Source: an uncultured Lachnospiraceae bacterium (GTDB lineage Bacteria; Bacillota; Clostridia; Lachnospirales; Lachnospiraceae). Taken from it: 64,000 nucleotides of DNA. The first letter of the stretch is position 1, and each line of letters starts with the position of its first letter. Made by a program: the position numbers and the translations under genes. Shown here one piece after another: positions 8,336 to 16,449 of this stretch. The notes below the pieces were generated by a model that did not search any database, was not told where the DNA came from, and was given only the letters and a program-made list of their open reading frames with translations. The stretch is taken from contig CAJTRL010000002.1 of assembly GCA_910578715.1 (NCBI GenBank), positions 62,001 through 126,000 on the forward strand, read 5' to 3'.

Positions 8336-8442
8336 TACGGATGAATCTGCATGGCCGTAAAAGCAAAGCAGGAAAAGATACTGACGGATATGTTCTGATG
8401 CGGGTGATATCGATATGGCCGCAAAGAAAGACAGGAAAAGGA
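8317..8442 (+). repeat. Degenerate 63-bp tandem duplication over the ABC gene end
   Basis: ACTGACGGATATGTTCTGAT occurs at 8317-8336 (last codons and stop of the ABC ATPase) and again exactly at 8380-8399. GGAAAAG then recurs at 8371 and 8434, also 63 bases apart, with ATGGCCG in between both times. About two copies of the unit are visible and the second copy lies between the ABC gene and the response regulator. Confidence 0.75.
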
Positions 8443-8492
8443 CTTACAGTATATAAATGTTCCCAGACGGGAGCGGAGGAGCGTATTAACCG

Positions 8493-9182
8493 ATGAATAA
8501 AATCTTAATGATAGATGATGACAAAGAATTATGTGCGCTGATTCAGAAAAGCATTTCTTATGAAGGGATGGAAGCGGAGTGCGTTTATTCCGGCAGAGAG
8601 GGGATGGAGAAACTCAAAAATAACGAGTATCAGCTCGTCATATTGGATGTGATGATGCCCGGAACGGACGGTTTCGAAACGCTGGCGCAAATCAGGCGGG
8701 AAAGCAGTCTGCCTGTTTTGATGCTGACTGCCCGGAATGACAGTATTTCCAAAGTGATGGGGCTTAGGGAAGGGGCGGATGATTATCTGACCAAGCCCTT
8801 TGATATGGAGGAACTGACTGCCCGGATTCATTCACTGATTCGCCGGTATACCCGGTTTAACAGACAGGAGAGCGCGCGAAAATTGGATTTTGAAGGATTG
8901 ACAATAGATTTGGACAACTACTCCGTTACAATGAAATGTGGTACGCTGGAACTGCCGCCGAAGGAATTTGAGGTATTGCTTTTTTGTGCGCGGAATCAGG
9001 GAAAAATACTGACAAAGCAGCAGATTTATGAAGCGGTATGGAAAGAGCCCTATGTGTATGACGACAGTAACATTATGGCGATTATCAGCAGACTTCGGAA
9101 AAAGATAGAAGAGAATCCGGGAAGTCCCCGTTATATACAGACCGTCAAAGGAGTCGGCTACCGGTTCAGCAAGGAGGTCTGA
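8493..9182 (+). CDS. OmpR/PhoB-type response regulator
   Basis: 229-residue regulator with a receiver domain (acidic pair DDD at 8-10, phospho-acceptor Asp about 52 in LVILDVMMPG, Thr/Lys in LTKPFD) and a C-terminal winged-helix trans_reg_C domain ending in TVKGVGYRFSKEV. GGAGGAG lies about 11 bases upstream. It is paired with the histidine kinase at 9257 and lies upstream of a LanFEG-like transporter, so it probably switches that transporter on when cationic antimicrobial peptides are sensed; this role is inferred from context. Confidence 0.92.
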   Translation: MNKILMIDDDKELCALIQKSISYEGMEAECVYSGREGMEKLKNNEYQLVILDVMMPGTDGFETLAQIRRESSLPVLMLTARNDSISKVMGLREGADDYLTKPFDMEELTARIHSLIRRYTRFNRQESARKLDFEGLTIDLDNYSVTMKCGTLELPPKEFEVLLFCARNQGKILTKQQIYEAVWKEPYVYDDSNIMAIISRLRKKIEENPGSPRYIQTVKGVGYRFSKEV

Positions 9183-9256
9183 AAAGAGCAGGACATTGTT
9201 CCAGAGAGGAAGCCTGAAAGAGCATGGGAATTTCCGTTGAGGAGGTCTGAAAGAAT

Positions 9257-10174
9257 ATGAAAATAGTGGTTATGACATGCGCCGCAGCTGCGATACTGGC
9301 TGTTGTTTTTGCTTTTCGGGTAATATACAGGGTAAAAAAGCAGCTTGCGGAGATGACAGAAGCGTTGTCGGATGTGAAAAAAGGGAACGGAAACCGGCGT
9401 ATTCTGGCGGAGGAGCATGAGCTTACGGCGCCGCTTGCCTATGCGATGAACGATATTATCCGTTCTTATGAAGACAGTATCTGCGCCTGTCATCGGGCGG
9501 AGGAAATGAACAGACAGCTGATGACGAGCCTTTCCCATGATGCGCGGACGCCCCTGACGACGCTGATAGGTTATCTGGATGCGGTGCACAGGGGAATCGT
9601 TACGGGAACGGAGCGGGAAAAATATATGGAGACGGCCAGGCGGAAGGCCTATGATTTGAAAGAATATATCGACGAGCTTTTTGACTGGTTTAAGTTAAAT
9701 TCGGGCGAGTTTGCCGTGACGCTCAGCGCGGCCGATGCGGGCGAACTGACGCGGATTATTCTGGCCGACTGGATTCCGGTGCTGGAAACACAGGGGCTGG
9801 ATTATGGCATTGATATTCCGGAACGTCCCTTTCCCGTGATGCTGGATGGGGAATGTTACAGGCGGATTCTCAACAATCTGGTTCAAAATGTCATTGCGCA
9901 CAGCGGAGCGGACCGGCTGGAATTGTTTATGAAAGAAGAAAAAGAAAAACTTGTTGTATGCCTGTCCGATAACGGAAACGGTATGGACAGCGCGGATGTA
10001 AAGCATATTTTTGAACGTCTTTATAAATGTGATAAGGGGAGAAGTGAAAAAGGAAGCGGTCTCGGTCTGTCAATCGTGCAGCAGCTCATTACGAAAATGA
10101 ACGGCAGCATCGAAGTGGAGAGCGCGCCCGGAAAAGGAAGCTCCTTTTATATTTCTTTTCCACTGTCAGAATAA
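9257..10174 (+). CDS. Sensor histidine kinase
   Basis: 305-residue kinase with one N-terminal membrane helix (about 4-24), a short linker, HisKA H-box SLSHDARTPLTTL with His about 94, and the HATPase_c domain with NLVQNVIAHS (N-box), LSDNGNGMD and KGSGLGLSIVQQL (G boxes). There is no extracytoplasmic sensor domain, as in intramembrane-sensing kinases of peptide-antibiotic systems such as BceS and those beside lantibiotic immunity transporters. GAGGAGG lies upstream. It pairs with the response regulator that ends 74 bases before it. Confidence 0.9.
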   Translation: MKIVVMTCAAAAILAVVFAFRVIYRVKKQLAEMTEALSDVKKGNGNRRILAEEHELTAPLAYAMNDIIRSYEDSICACHRAEEMNRQLMTSLSHDARTPLTTLIGYLDAVHRGIVTGTEREKYMETARRKAYDLKEYIDELFDWFKLNSGEFAVTLSAADAGELTRIILADWIPVLETQGLDYGIDIPERPFPVMLDGECYRRILNNLVQNVIAHSGADRLELFMKEEKEKLVVCLSDNGNGMDSADVKHIFERLYKCDKGRSEKGSGLGLSIVQQLITKMNGSIEVESAPGKGSSFYISFPLSE

Positions 10175-10177
10175 GAT

Positions 10178-10231
10178 GCCCTGTCCGATGCGGATGTCCG
10201 GTGCGGATGTCCGATGCGGACGGGGCTTTTT
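10178..10231 (+). terminator. Rho-independent terminator after the kinase
   Basis: GCCCTGTCCG (10178-10187) pairs with CGGACGGGGC (10217-10226) with one G-T wobble, followed by TTTTT. The loop contains two copies of a TGCGGATGTCCG word. It separates the two-component genes from the transporter operon. Confidence 0.7.
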
Positions 10232-10468
10232 GCGCGGGCAATGAGCCAGGCGGGAGTGCAGGCATTTGTAAGCGCATACACTCACATCCGGCGAATGCCG
10301 CGTTCATCGGGTATGGGAAGAGGGCTCTTTCCTACTCGATTGCATACTCAAAATGCAAGGTTTACGCAAGGTTCCGTCAAGGTTGGTGCAAGATACGGGT
10401 GGTAGAATGACAGTCGGAAGGAAATTTCTAAGAATGCCCGCCAGGGCGGGAAAGGAGCATGGTTATTT
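10232..10468 (+). other. Spacer before the LanFEG operon
   Basis: No gene supported. It begins with TGCGCGGGCAATGAGCC (10231-10247), a 17-base word that recurs at 61888-61904 before the NRPS gene. Further on, GCCCGCCAGGGCGGG is a small hairpin just before the LanF ribosome binding site. No convincing promoter was identified, although the transporter operon must have one here or read through. Confidence 0.4.
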
Positions 10469-11392
10469 ATGAACAAATATGTAATTGAGACCAAAAATCT
10501 TACCAAACAGTATGGAGAGCAGAAGAGCGTTGACAGTCTGAATATTCATGTGAAAAAAGGGCGGATATACGGTCTGCTTGGCAGAAACGGAGCCGGAAAA
10601 ACAACGACGATGAAAATGCTGCTCGGGCTGACGAAAGCGAGCGCGGGAGAGGTGCGGATTTTTGGAAAGCCGATGTCCGGAAATGAAAAGAAGATATTGC
10701 CGCGCATTGGAAGTCTGATTGAATCCCCCGGTTTTTATCCGAATCTGACCGCAACGGAAAACCTTCGGATTTTTGCAACGCTGCGCGGTGTACCGGACCG
10801 CGATGCCATACAGAATGCGCTTGCGCTGGTGGGGCTTCCCTATCGGGATAAAAAGCTGTTCTCCCAGTTTTCGCTCGGCATGAAGCAGCGCCTTGCAATT
10901 GCGCTTGCCGTTATGCACGACCCGGAATTACTGATTCTGGATGAGCCGATTAACGGGCTCGACCCTATTGGAATTGCGGAGGTGCGTTCTTTTATCAGAA
11001 CGCTTTGTACGGAAAGGGGAAAAACGATTCTGATTTCCAGCCATATTCTTTCGGAAATTGCTCTGCTGGCCGATGACATCGGAATCATCGACCAGGGCGT
11101 TTTGCTGGAAGAAGAGAGTCTTGAGACGTTGGAACAGAAGAGCAATAAACATGTCCAGTTTACCGTTTCCGATACGGCACAGGCCGCCAGGCTTTTGGAG
11201 CAGCTTTTTAATGAAGAGCAGTTCAGCATACAGAATGACCGTCAGATGCGCCTGCATAATCTTGCGCTTCCGGTTGGCCGTGTGGTCGCCGCCTTTGTCG
11301 GAAACGGGCTGGAAGTCTCGGAAGTCCATACCTGTGAGGAAAGCCTGGAAGATTATTTCAAGCGCGTGACAGGGGGTGAGGGCATTGCTTAA
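10469..11392 (+). CDS. Lantibiotic-immunity-type ABC transporter ATP-binding protein (LanF/BcrA family)
   Basis: 307-residue ATPase: Walker A GRNGAGKTTTM (about 38-48), signature FSLGMKQRLAIA, Walker B LLILDEPINGLDP and switch ISSHILSEI. The Q-loop reads GSLIESPGFY with Glu about 85 where most ABC ATPases have Gln; this E-loop is a known hallmark of LanF immunity ATPases. The C-terminal 90 residues are the usual accessory region. It overlaps the next permease gene by 8 bases, and two permeases follow, giving the LanFEG order. It likely expels lantibiotic-type peptides from the membrane. No lantibiotic biosynthesis gene is near, so it is resistance rather than self-immunity. Confidence 0.9.
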   Translation: MNKYVIETKNLTKQYGEQKSVDSLNIHVKKGRIYGLLGRNGAGKTTTMKMLLGLTKASAGEVRIFGKPMSGNEKKILPRIGSLIESPGFYPNLTATENLRIFATLRGVPDRDAIQNALALVGLPYRDKKLFSQFSLGMKQRLAIALAVMHDPELLILDEPINGLDPIGIAEVRSFIRTLCTERGKTILISSHILSEIALLADDIGIIDQGVLLEEESLETLEQKSNKHVQFTVSDTAQAARLLEQLFNEEQFSIQNDRQMRLHNLALPVGRVVAAFVGNGLEVSEVHTCEESLEDYFKRVTGGEGIA

Positions 11393-12164
11393 ACTGCTTG
11401 TCTGTGAATTTTGGAAGCTGAAACGGAAGAAACTGTTTTATATTTCTTTTCTGACGACTTTTATAATGCCGATAGCTTATGCGGTAATTTTATCGGAGCG
11501 GAGCCTGGATAACATGGCGTCGGTGGTGCGGGAGGAAAACGGATTTTTACTTTTACTGCCGTTGTCGGTCGTTCTTGCGGCCAATTTGTTTTTTGGGGAG
11601 CATGATGACGATACGCTGAAAAATCTGCTGTGCATTCCGGTTGCGGGAGGCCGGCTGGTCATGGCTAAAATGACGGTTCTTCTTCTTTTTGATGTGGGAT
11701 ATCTGCTGGCCTCCTATATCGTGGGGCTTCTGCTGGTCTTGTTTTCGGGAGGAGTTCCGGCGGGATGGCAGAAAGAACTGGCTCTGACGTTTGGAACAGG
11801 AATCCTGCTCTGGGCGGCGTCAATGCCTTGTATTCTGCTGGTAGTCTGGGCCAACCGGTCCTATATCATATCCGTTATCATCGCTTTTGCGTATACGGTA
11901 TTGTCCTATATTCTGCAAATCAGCGATTCCATCATGATGGTTCCTTTGGGGTGCAATGCGCAGACGTTTCTGCCGATGCCCCTTATAAAACGGTGGCTTT
12001 ATCAATACCATTCGATGGAAGGAGTCAGTGAAGAAGCGCTCGCGTTTTATCAGCGGTTTCAGCCCTATTTTGTCAGGACGCCTGTCATTTTTGGGATTCT
12101 GGGGCTGGAAGCCGTCGTCTGTACGGCACTGATTATCAGGGTCTGGCGGCGTCAGAGCGTATAA
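11385..12164 (+). CDS. LanE-like ABC transporter permease
   Basis: ABC-2 type permease with about six membrane helices. The TTG at 11385 is chosen as start because GGGGGTGA (11372-11379), one mismatch from the ideal GGAGGTGA, lies 5 bases upstream; a GTG at 11376 is an alternative. The protein begins LKLLVCEFWKLKRKKLF, has the segment HDDDTLKNLLCIPV also found in the sister permease at 12263 (YKDDTLKNILTVPC), and is preceded by the LanF-type ATPase. This pairing and the repeated D-DTLKN motif identify the LanE/MutE group. Confidence 0.85.
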   Translation: MLKLLVCEFWKLKRKKLFYISFLTTFIMPIAYAVILSERSLDNMASVVREENGFLLLLPLSVVLAANLFFGEHDDDTLKNLLCIPVAGGRLVMAKMTVLLLFDVGYLLASYIVGLLLVLFSGGVPAGWQKELALTFGTGILLWAASMPCILLVVWANRSYIISVIIAFAYTVLSYILQISDSIMMVPLGCNAQTFLPMPLIKRWLYQYHSMEGVSEEALAFYQRFQPYFVRTPVIFGILGLEAVVCTALIIRVWRRQSV

Positions 12165-12176
12165 AGGGTGCCATTG

Positions 12177-12226
12177 CGCTGAAGGCGCCGCGCTTTCAGC
12201 GTTAGTCCATAGTTCGCAGGCTATGG
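12177..12226 (+). other. Hairpins between the two permease genes
   Basis: CGCTGAA (12177-12183) pairs with TTCAGCG (12195-12201) with a GC-rich inner part, and CCATAG (12207-12212) pairs with CTATGG (12221-12226). No T-tract. Probably an mRNA-processing or translational spacer inside the operon. Confidence 0.5.
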
Positions 12227-12262
12227 GAAAGGCATGATTAATTGTGAGAGGAAGGAAATTAT

Positions 12263-13072
12263 ATGCTGAAACTAATAGAAATGGAATTTTTGAAAATGAA
12301 ACGGTATCATATTCTTTTGATTGGAATCATCGGAATGACCTGCGCGCCGCTTCTGCAGTTGTTTTCGCAGATGGTGGTGGCGGAGGAATATAAGAACCCG
12401 CATTTTGACATGGCGGCCCTGATTGCAAACACGATTTGGGGGAACGCAACGATTTTTATGCCGGTTCTGCTGACGCTGGTCGGCGGATATCTGATTGACC
12501 GGGAATATAAAGACGATACGCTGAAAAATATTCTGACAGTCCCCTGTCCGTTCAGAAAATTTCTGGCCGGGAAATTGCTGACGCTCGGTATTCTTGCGAT
12601 GCTTTTGAGCGTTTACTGCTATTTTGTAACCCTGATTATCGGTCTTTTCGCCGGACTTTCCGTAGGGAGCTTTCCGGTGCTGTTTATCGGTTTTTTGCAG
12701 ATGGCAGGGTTATCCGTCGTCCTGTACGTTGTGGTGTCTCCCTTTATCGTATTCGACAGCCGGAGGCCGGGAAAGTTTATGGGCGGTTCGGTCGCGGCTT
12801 TTCTTTACGGGTACAGCTGTATGTTCTTTAAAGAAGGGCTTCTGCGTGATATTTATCCGGTTTCGGCGGCGCTTACGATGATTGGATTTGATACCGCGAA
12901 TTATGCGGGGACTTCGGAGAGAGGAAATATTTTGTCAGGAGCTGCTTCCGTCGGATGTGTGGCGGCTCTTTCCGTCCTGTTGTTCTGCCTGGCTAAGGAG
13001 CCGGAGGCTGTGCAGCGGACAAAAAGAAAGAAAGGACGGGGAAGGGCCGCGTTTTCGCTCCGTGAAATGTAA
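12263..13072 (+). CDS. LanG-like ABC transporter permease
   Basis: 269-residue permease with about six membrane helices, starting MLKLIEMEFLKMKRYHI and carrying DREYKDDTLKNILTVPC in the first cytoplasmic loop, the motif shared with the preceding permease. GAGGAAGG lies upstream of the ATG. Third gene of the LanFEG-like operon and probable second half of the membrane channel. The C-terminus is very basic (RTKRKKGRGR), cytoplasmic. Confidence 0.85.
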   Translation: MLKLIEMEFLKMKRYHILLIGIIGMTCAPLLQLFSQMVVAEEYKNPHFDMAALIANTIWGNATIFMPVLLTLVGGYLIDREYKDDTLKNILTVPCPFRKFLAGKLLTLGILAMLLSVYCYFVTLIIGLFAGLSVGSFPVLFIGFLQMAGLSVVLYVVVSPFIVFDSRRPGKFMGGSVAAFLYGYSCMFFKEGLLRDIYPVSAALTMIGFDTANYAGTSERGNILSGAASVGCVAALSVLLFCLAKEPEAVQRTKRKKGRGRAAFSLREM

Positions 13073-13082
13073 TAACGGCCCA

Positions 13083-13111
13083 TTGTGAATTTGCGGAGAG
13101 TGCTCTATAAT
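13083..13111 (+). promoter_or_regulatory. Promoter upstream of the MalY/PatB gene
   Basis: TTGTGA (13083-13088), 17-base spacer, TATAAT (13106-13111), 122 bases before the ATG. The region from there to the gene has several degenerate repeats of AAAG(T/C)ACAG spaced by AGGC words. Confidence 0.6.
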
Positions 13112-13232
13112 AGTAAAAAGAGTTTTAGGCCGGAACGGAGAGTTCAAAGTAAGTTCAAGGCAAAGGCGGGAAGGCCCAAAGTACAGGCGAAAAGCCTAAA
13201 GCACAGACAAAGGCGGACAGGGAGGCATACAG

Positions 13233-14429
13233 ATGAAGTATAATTTTACGGATATCATTGACCGGGAAGGAAAAGATGCGATTGCGGCGGAAATCATTCC
13301 GTATGCGGATATTCAGGTGAAGGAAGGCTTTGACAGGATTCCCATGTGGGTTGCGGATATGAGCTTTGCCACGGCGCCGGCCGTTACACAGAAGATGATG
13401 GAGCGGGCGGCGCATCCTCTGTTTGGTTATTTTGACCCGAAGGAAGAATATTATGACGCGATTATCCGCTGGCAGACGGAGCAAAACGGCGTACAGGGGC
13501 TGACAAAAGAGTGCATCGGGTATGAAAACGGCGTACTGGGCGGCGTAATCAGCGCGCTGAACGTGCTCTGTTCCAAAGGAGATAAAGTGCTGCTCCACTC
13601 GCCGACTTATATTGGATTTACGGGCAGTCTTGAAAATAACGGCTATGATATTGTATTAAGCCCGCTGCAAAAAGATGAAAATGGTATCTGGCGGATGGAT
13701 TTTGCGGATATGGAGGCAAAACTGCGGGAGCAGTCCATCCACGCGGCAATATTCTGTTCGCCCCATAATCCGTGCGGCAGAGTCTGGGAAAGATGGGAAC
13801 TGGAACGGGCGATGGAGCTGTTTCGGAAGTATGACGTGATGGTGATTGCGGACGAAATCTGGTCGGATATCATCCTGGGAGAGTACAGGCATATTCCGGT
13901 GCAGAGCGTTTCAGAAGACGCCAGAATGCGCACCGCCGCTTTTTATGCGCCTTCTAAGACCTTTAATCTGGCCGGTCTGGTGGGCAGTTATCACATTATT
14001 TATAATACATGGTTAAGGGACAGGATATTGAAAGATTCTTCCTTATCGCATTACAATTCCATGAATGTGCTGTCCATGTACGCACTGATTGGAGCGTACA
14101 GCAAAGAGGGGGCGGAATGGGCCCGCGAACTGCGTCAGGTGCTGTTTGAAAACGTGACTTATGCGTGCGATTATATCGATAAGTATTTTCCGGGCGTTTC
14201 CGTGTCGAGGCCCCAGGGGACTTATATGCTGCTCTTAGACTGCGGCGAATGGTGTAAAAAGCATGGACAGACGATTGATGAAGTACAGCGGGCGGGCGTG
14301 GAGGTTGGCGTAATCTGGCAGGATGGACGGCCTTTTCACAGCGAATGCGGCATACGGATGAATCTGGCTTTGCCGAAGACGCGGCTCATAGAAGCGATGG
14401 AACGTCTGCATAAATATGTGTTCATATAA
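13233..14429 (+). CDS. MalY/PatB family PLP-dependent aminotransferase (cystathionine beta-lyase type)
   Basis: 398-residue fold-type I PLP enzyme. Visible are CSPHNPCGRVW (cofactor ring stacking and substrate loop), ADEIWSDI with the Asp that binds the PLP ring nitrogen (about 207), and the Schiff-base lysine in YAPSKTFNLAGL (about K242); the C-terminal RMNLALP holds the carboxylate-binding Arg. MalY/PatB enzymes cleave the C-S bond of cystathionine or cysteine, releasing pyruvate and ammonia. GGGAGG lies upstream. The exact substrate cannot be read from the sequence. The next gene is a MATE exporter 44 bases later. Confidence 0.9.
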   Translation: MKYNFTDIIDREGKDAIAAEIIPYADIQVKEGFDRIPMWVADMSFATAPAVTQKMMERAAHPLFGYFDPKEEYYDAIIRWQTEQNGVQGLTKECIGYENGVLGGVISALNVLCSKGDKVLLHSPTYIGFTGSLENNGYDIVLSPLQKDENGIWRMDFADMEAKLREQSIHAAIFCSPHNPCGRVWERWELERAMELFRKYDVMVIADEIWSDIILGEYRHIPVQSVSEDARMRTAAFYAPSKTFNLAGLVGSYHIIYNTWLRDRILKDSSLSHYNSMNVLSMYALIGAYSKEGAEWARELRQVLFENVTYACDYIDKYFPGVSVSRPQGTYMLLLDCGEWCKKHGQTIDEVQRAGVEVGVIWQDGRPFHSECGIRMNLALPKTRLIEAMERLHKYVFI

Positions 14430-14473
14430 ATGAATGCCGTCGCCGGGCCCGGTGATGGGAAGGGTATATCGTC

Positions 14474-15817
14474 ATGACGAAAAAAGACAGTTTTTACAGG
14501 CGGGTGTTTGTGCTCGTTCTGCCGATGGCATTGCAGAATTTAATCAATGTGGGTGTTTCCGCGACAGATGTCATCATGCTGGGAAGGGTCGGGGAAAAGG
14601 TATTGTCCGGCTGTTCGATGGGAGGACAGGTTTTCTGGATTCTGAGCCTGTTCCTGTTCGGCTCCACTTCCGGCGCTTCGGTCCTGATTGCGCAGTACTG
14701 GGGAAAAAAGAATCTGGAGGCAATTGAGAAGATTATGGGCATCGTCGTGCTGCTGACGATGTCCATCGGTCTTCTTTTTATGGCAGTATCGCTGTTGATT
14801 CCGGATAAGCTGATGCTTCTTTTTACAAATGATGCGGAAATCATAGAGCAGGCGGTTCTGTATCTTAGAATTGTGGCGTATACTTATCCCCTTTCTGCAT
14901 TTACGATGGCCTATCTGAATATGTTAAAAAGCATCGAACGGGTGGCAGTTTCCACCGTTGTCTATGGAAGCTCGCTGCTCGTCAATATTCTGGTTAATGC
15001 CGTGCTGATTTTCGGCCTGATGGGAGTTCCGGCGATGGGCATTCAGGGGGCCGCAATCGGAACGCTGACTGCCCGGCTGGTTGAGCTGGGTATACTGATA
15101 TTTTATGTAAACCAATATAATCCGGAAGTAAGGGTGAAGTGGAAATATGTGATTCATACGGATGCGGTGCTCTGGAAGGACTTTTTTTATTTTGCTTCGC
15201 CCGTGATTCTGAACGAGGTACTTTGGGGGGCGGGATATTCCGCCAATACGGCAATCGTGGGACGGCTTGGAAGCGGTGTGGTCGCGGCCAATTCGGTAGT
15301 CCAGGTGACGAGACAGCTTTCGATGGTGGTAGGATTCGGTATTGCGTCGTCGGCGGCAATCATGATTGGAAAAGCGATTGGAGAAGGCAGAAAGGATGTG
15401 GCGGAGGATTATGGGCGAAAATTTACCATACTCGGTCTTCTCTGCGGCATTGGCGGCGCGGCGGTCATTCTGCTGCTACGGCCCGTTATCGTCTGGGGAA
15501 TGGGCTTTACGGGAGAAACGGAGCGCTACCTGAATTTGTTTTTATGTATGATGTCGGCCTACGTCATCGGGCAGTCCGTCAATTCCACCTGGGTTGTCGG
15601 TGTTTTCCGCTCCGGCGGCGATACCCGGTTCGGCATGATACTGGATATGACGACGATGTGGTTTGGCTCCATAATTGTCAGCGCGCTTGCGGCATTTGTT
15701 TTCCATTGTCCGATTCCGGTTGTCTATGCGTTTCTGCTTTCCGATGAGTTCATCAAAGTGCCTTTCTGCCTGTGGCGGTACCGGAAAAAGGTGTGGCTTA
15801 GGGATGTGACGCGGTGA
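14474..15817 (+). CDS. MATE family efflux transporter
   Basis: 447-residue membrane protein with about 12 helices in two repeats and the MATE-like N-terminus RVFVLVLPMALQNLINVGVSATDVIMLGRVGE. Members of this family export drugs, organic cations or flavins using Na+ or H+ gradients. GGGAAGGG lies upstream of the ATG. Probably co-transcribed with the MalY/PatB gene. Substrate unknown. Confidence 0.9.
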   Translation: MTKKDSFYRRVFVLVLPMALQNLINVGVSATDVIMLGRVGEKVLSGCSMGGQVFWILSLFLFGSTSGASVLIAQYWGKKNLEAIEKIMGIVVLLTMSIGLLFMAVSLLIPDKLMLLFTNDAEIIEQAVLYLRIVAYTYPLSAFTMAYLNMLKSIERVAVSTVVYGSSLLVNILVNAVLIFGLMGVPAMGIQGAAIGTLTARLVELGILIFYVNQYNPEVRVKWKYVIHTDAVLWKDFFYFASPVILNEVLWGAGYSANTAIVGRLGSGVVAANSVVQVTRQLSMVVGFGIASSAAIMIGKAIGEGRKDVAEDYGRKFTILGLLCGIGGAAVILLLRPVIVWGMGFTGETERYLNLFLCMMSAYVIGQSVNSTWVVGVFRSGGDTRFGMILDMTTMWFGSIIVSALAAFVFHCPIPVVYAFLLSDEFIKVPFCLWRYRKKVWLRDVTR

Positions 15818-15897
15818 GGCGGTAAGGGGCGGAGTCTGCCTGCGGGACAAAGGCGGACAAAAACAGAAGCTAGAGAAAGATAAATCTCCAACAGTTC

Positions 15898-15962
15898 TTG
15901 ACATATTTGTTACACGGACGTATAATCTATTATACGTCCGTGTAACAATATACGTTCGTATA
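15898..15962 (+). promoter_or_regulatory. BlaI-type promoter and palindromic operators
   Basis: A consensus promoter, TTGACA (15898-15903), 17-base spacer, TATAAT (15921-15926), lies inside a perfect inverted repeat: TTGTTACACGGACGTATAAT (15907-15926), 2-base centre, and its exact reverse complement (15929-15948). A second palindrome, TATACGTTCGTATA (15949-15962), follows at once. BlaI/MecI repressors bind palindromes with TACA/TGTA-type half sites over promoters, and blaI is the next gene, so this is very probably its autoregulatory operator. Confidence 0.88.
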
Positions 15963-16044
15963 CCGGAAACACTGCAATTCTGGCACCGACGCAGTTTGAT
16001 TGCTGTTAGAATTTGTGGGATGGGAAGGAATGGAGGAGATTTAT

Positions 16045-16449
16045 ATGTGCAATACACCGAAAAAACTGGGAGAAGCCGAATTGGAAATCATGCAAGTTAT
16101 CTGGAACAGCGGCGGCCCCGTTACGTCAAATTATATTCTGAAGGAATTACAGGGAAAGCGGAAATGGCAGCTTTCCACGCTGATGACTTCGCTTGCGCGT
16201 CTTTCGGATAAAGGATTTGTCTGTTGTGACCGCTCTGCGGGGAATAACCTGTATTCCCCGGTCATTGCGGAAAATGAATATAAGAGCGGGGCAAGCAGAC
16301 ATTTTCTGGAAAAGCTGTATAATAATTCGCTTCAAAATATGGTCGCCACGCTGTACAGCAGTAAAGCGATTAAAAATTCTGACGTGGAAGAACTCAGGAA
16401 TTTTCTGGATGAGCTGGAAGCAGAACATTCCGGGGAGGATTGGGACTGA
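16045..16449 (+). CDS. BlaI/MecI family transcriptional repressor
   Basis: 134-residue winged-helix repressor: LGEAELEIMQVIWNSGGPVTSNYILKEL is the typical BlaI N-terminus, and the LSTLMTSLARLSDKGFV recognition helix and wing follow; the C-terminal part (about 80-134) is the dimerisation domain where the paired protease would cut. The start at 16045 has GGAGGAG 6 bases upstream. Its stop overlaps the start of the M56 protease gene (TGATG), so the two are translationally coupled. It should repress its own promoter through the palindrome at 15907-15948. No beta-lactamase gene is nearby, so the regulon is unknown. Confidence 0.92.
   Translation: MCNTPKKLGEAELEIMQVIWNSGGPVTSNYILKELQGKRKWQLSTLMTSLARLSDKGFVCCDRSAGNNLYSPVIAENEYKSGASRHFLEKLYNNSLQNMVATLYSSKAIKNSDVEELRNFLDELEAEHSGEDWD

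Noticed and set aside
8248..8496. 82-codon frame between ABC gene and response regulator
   Set aside because: It overlaps the ABC gene in another frame and consists largely of the 63-bp duplication.
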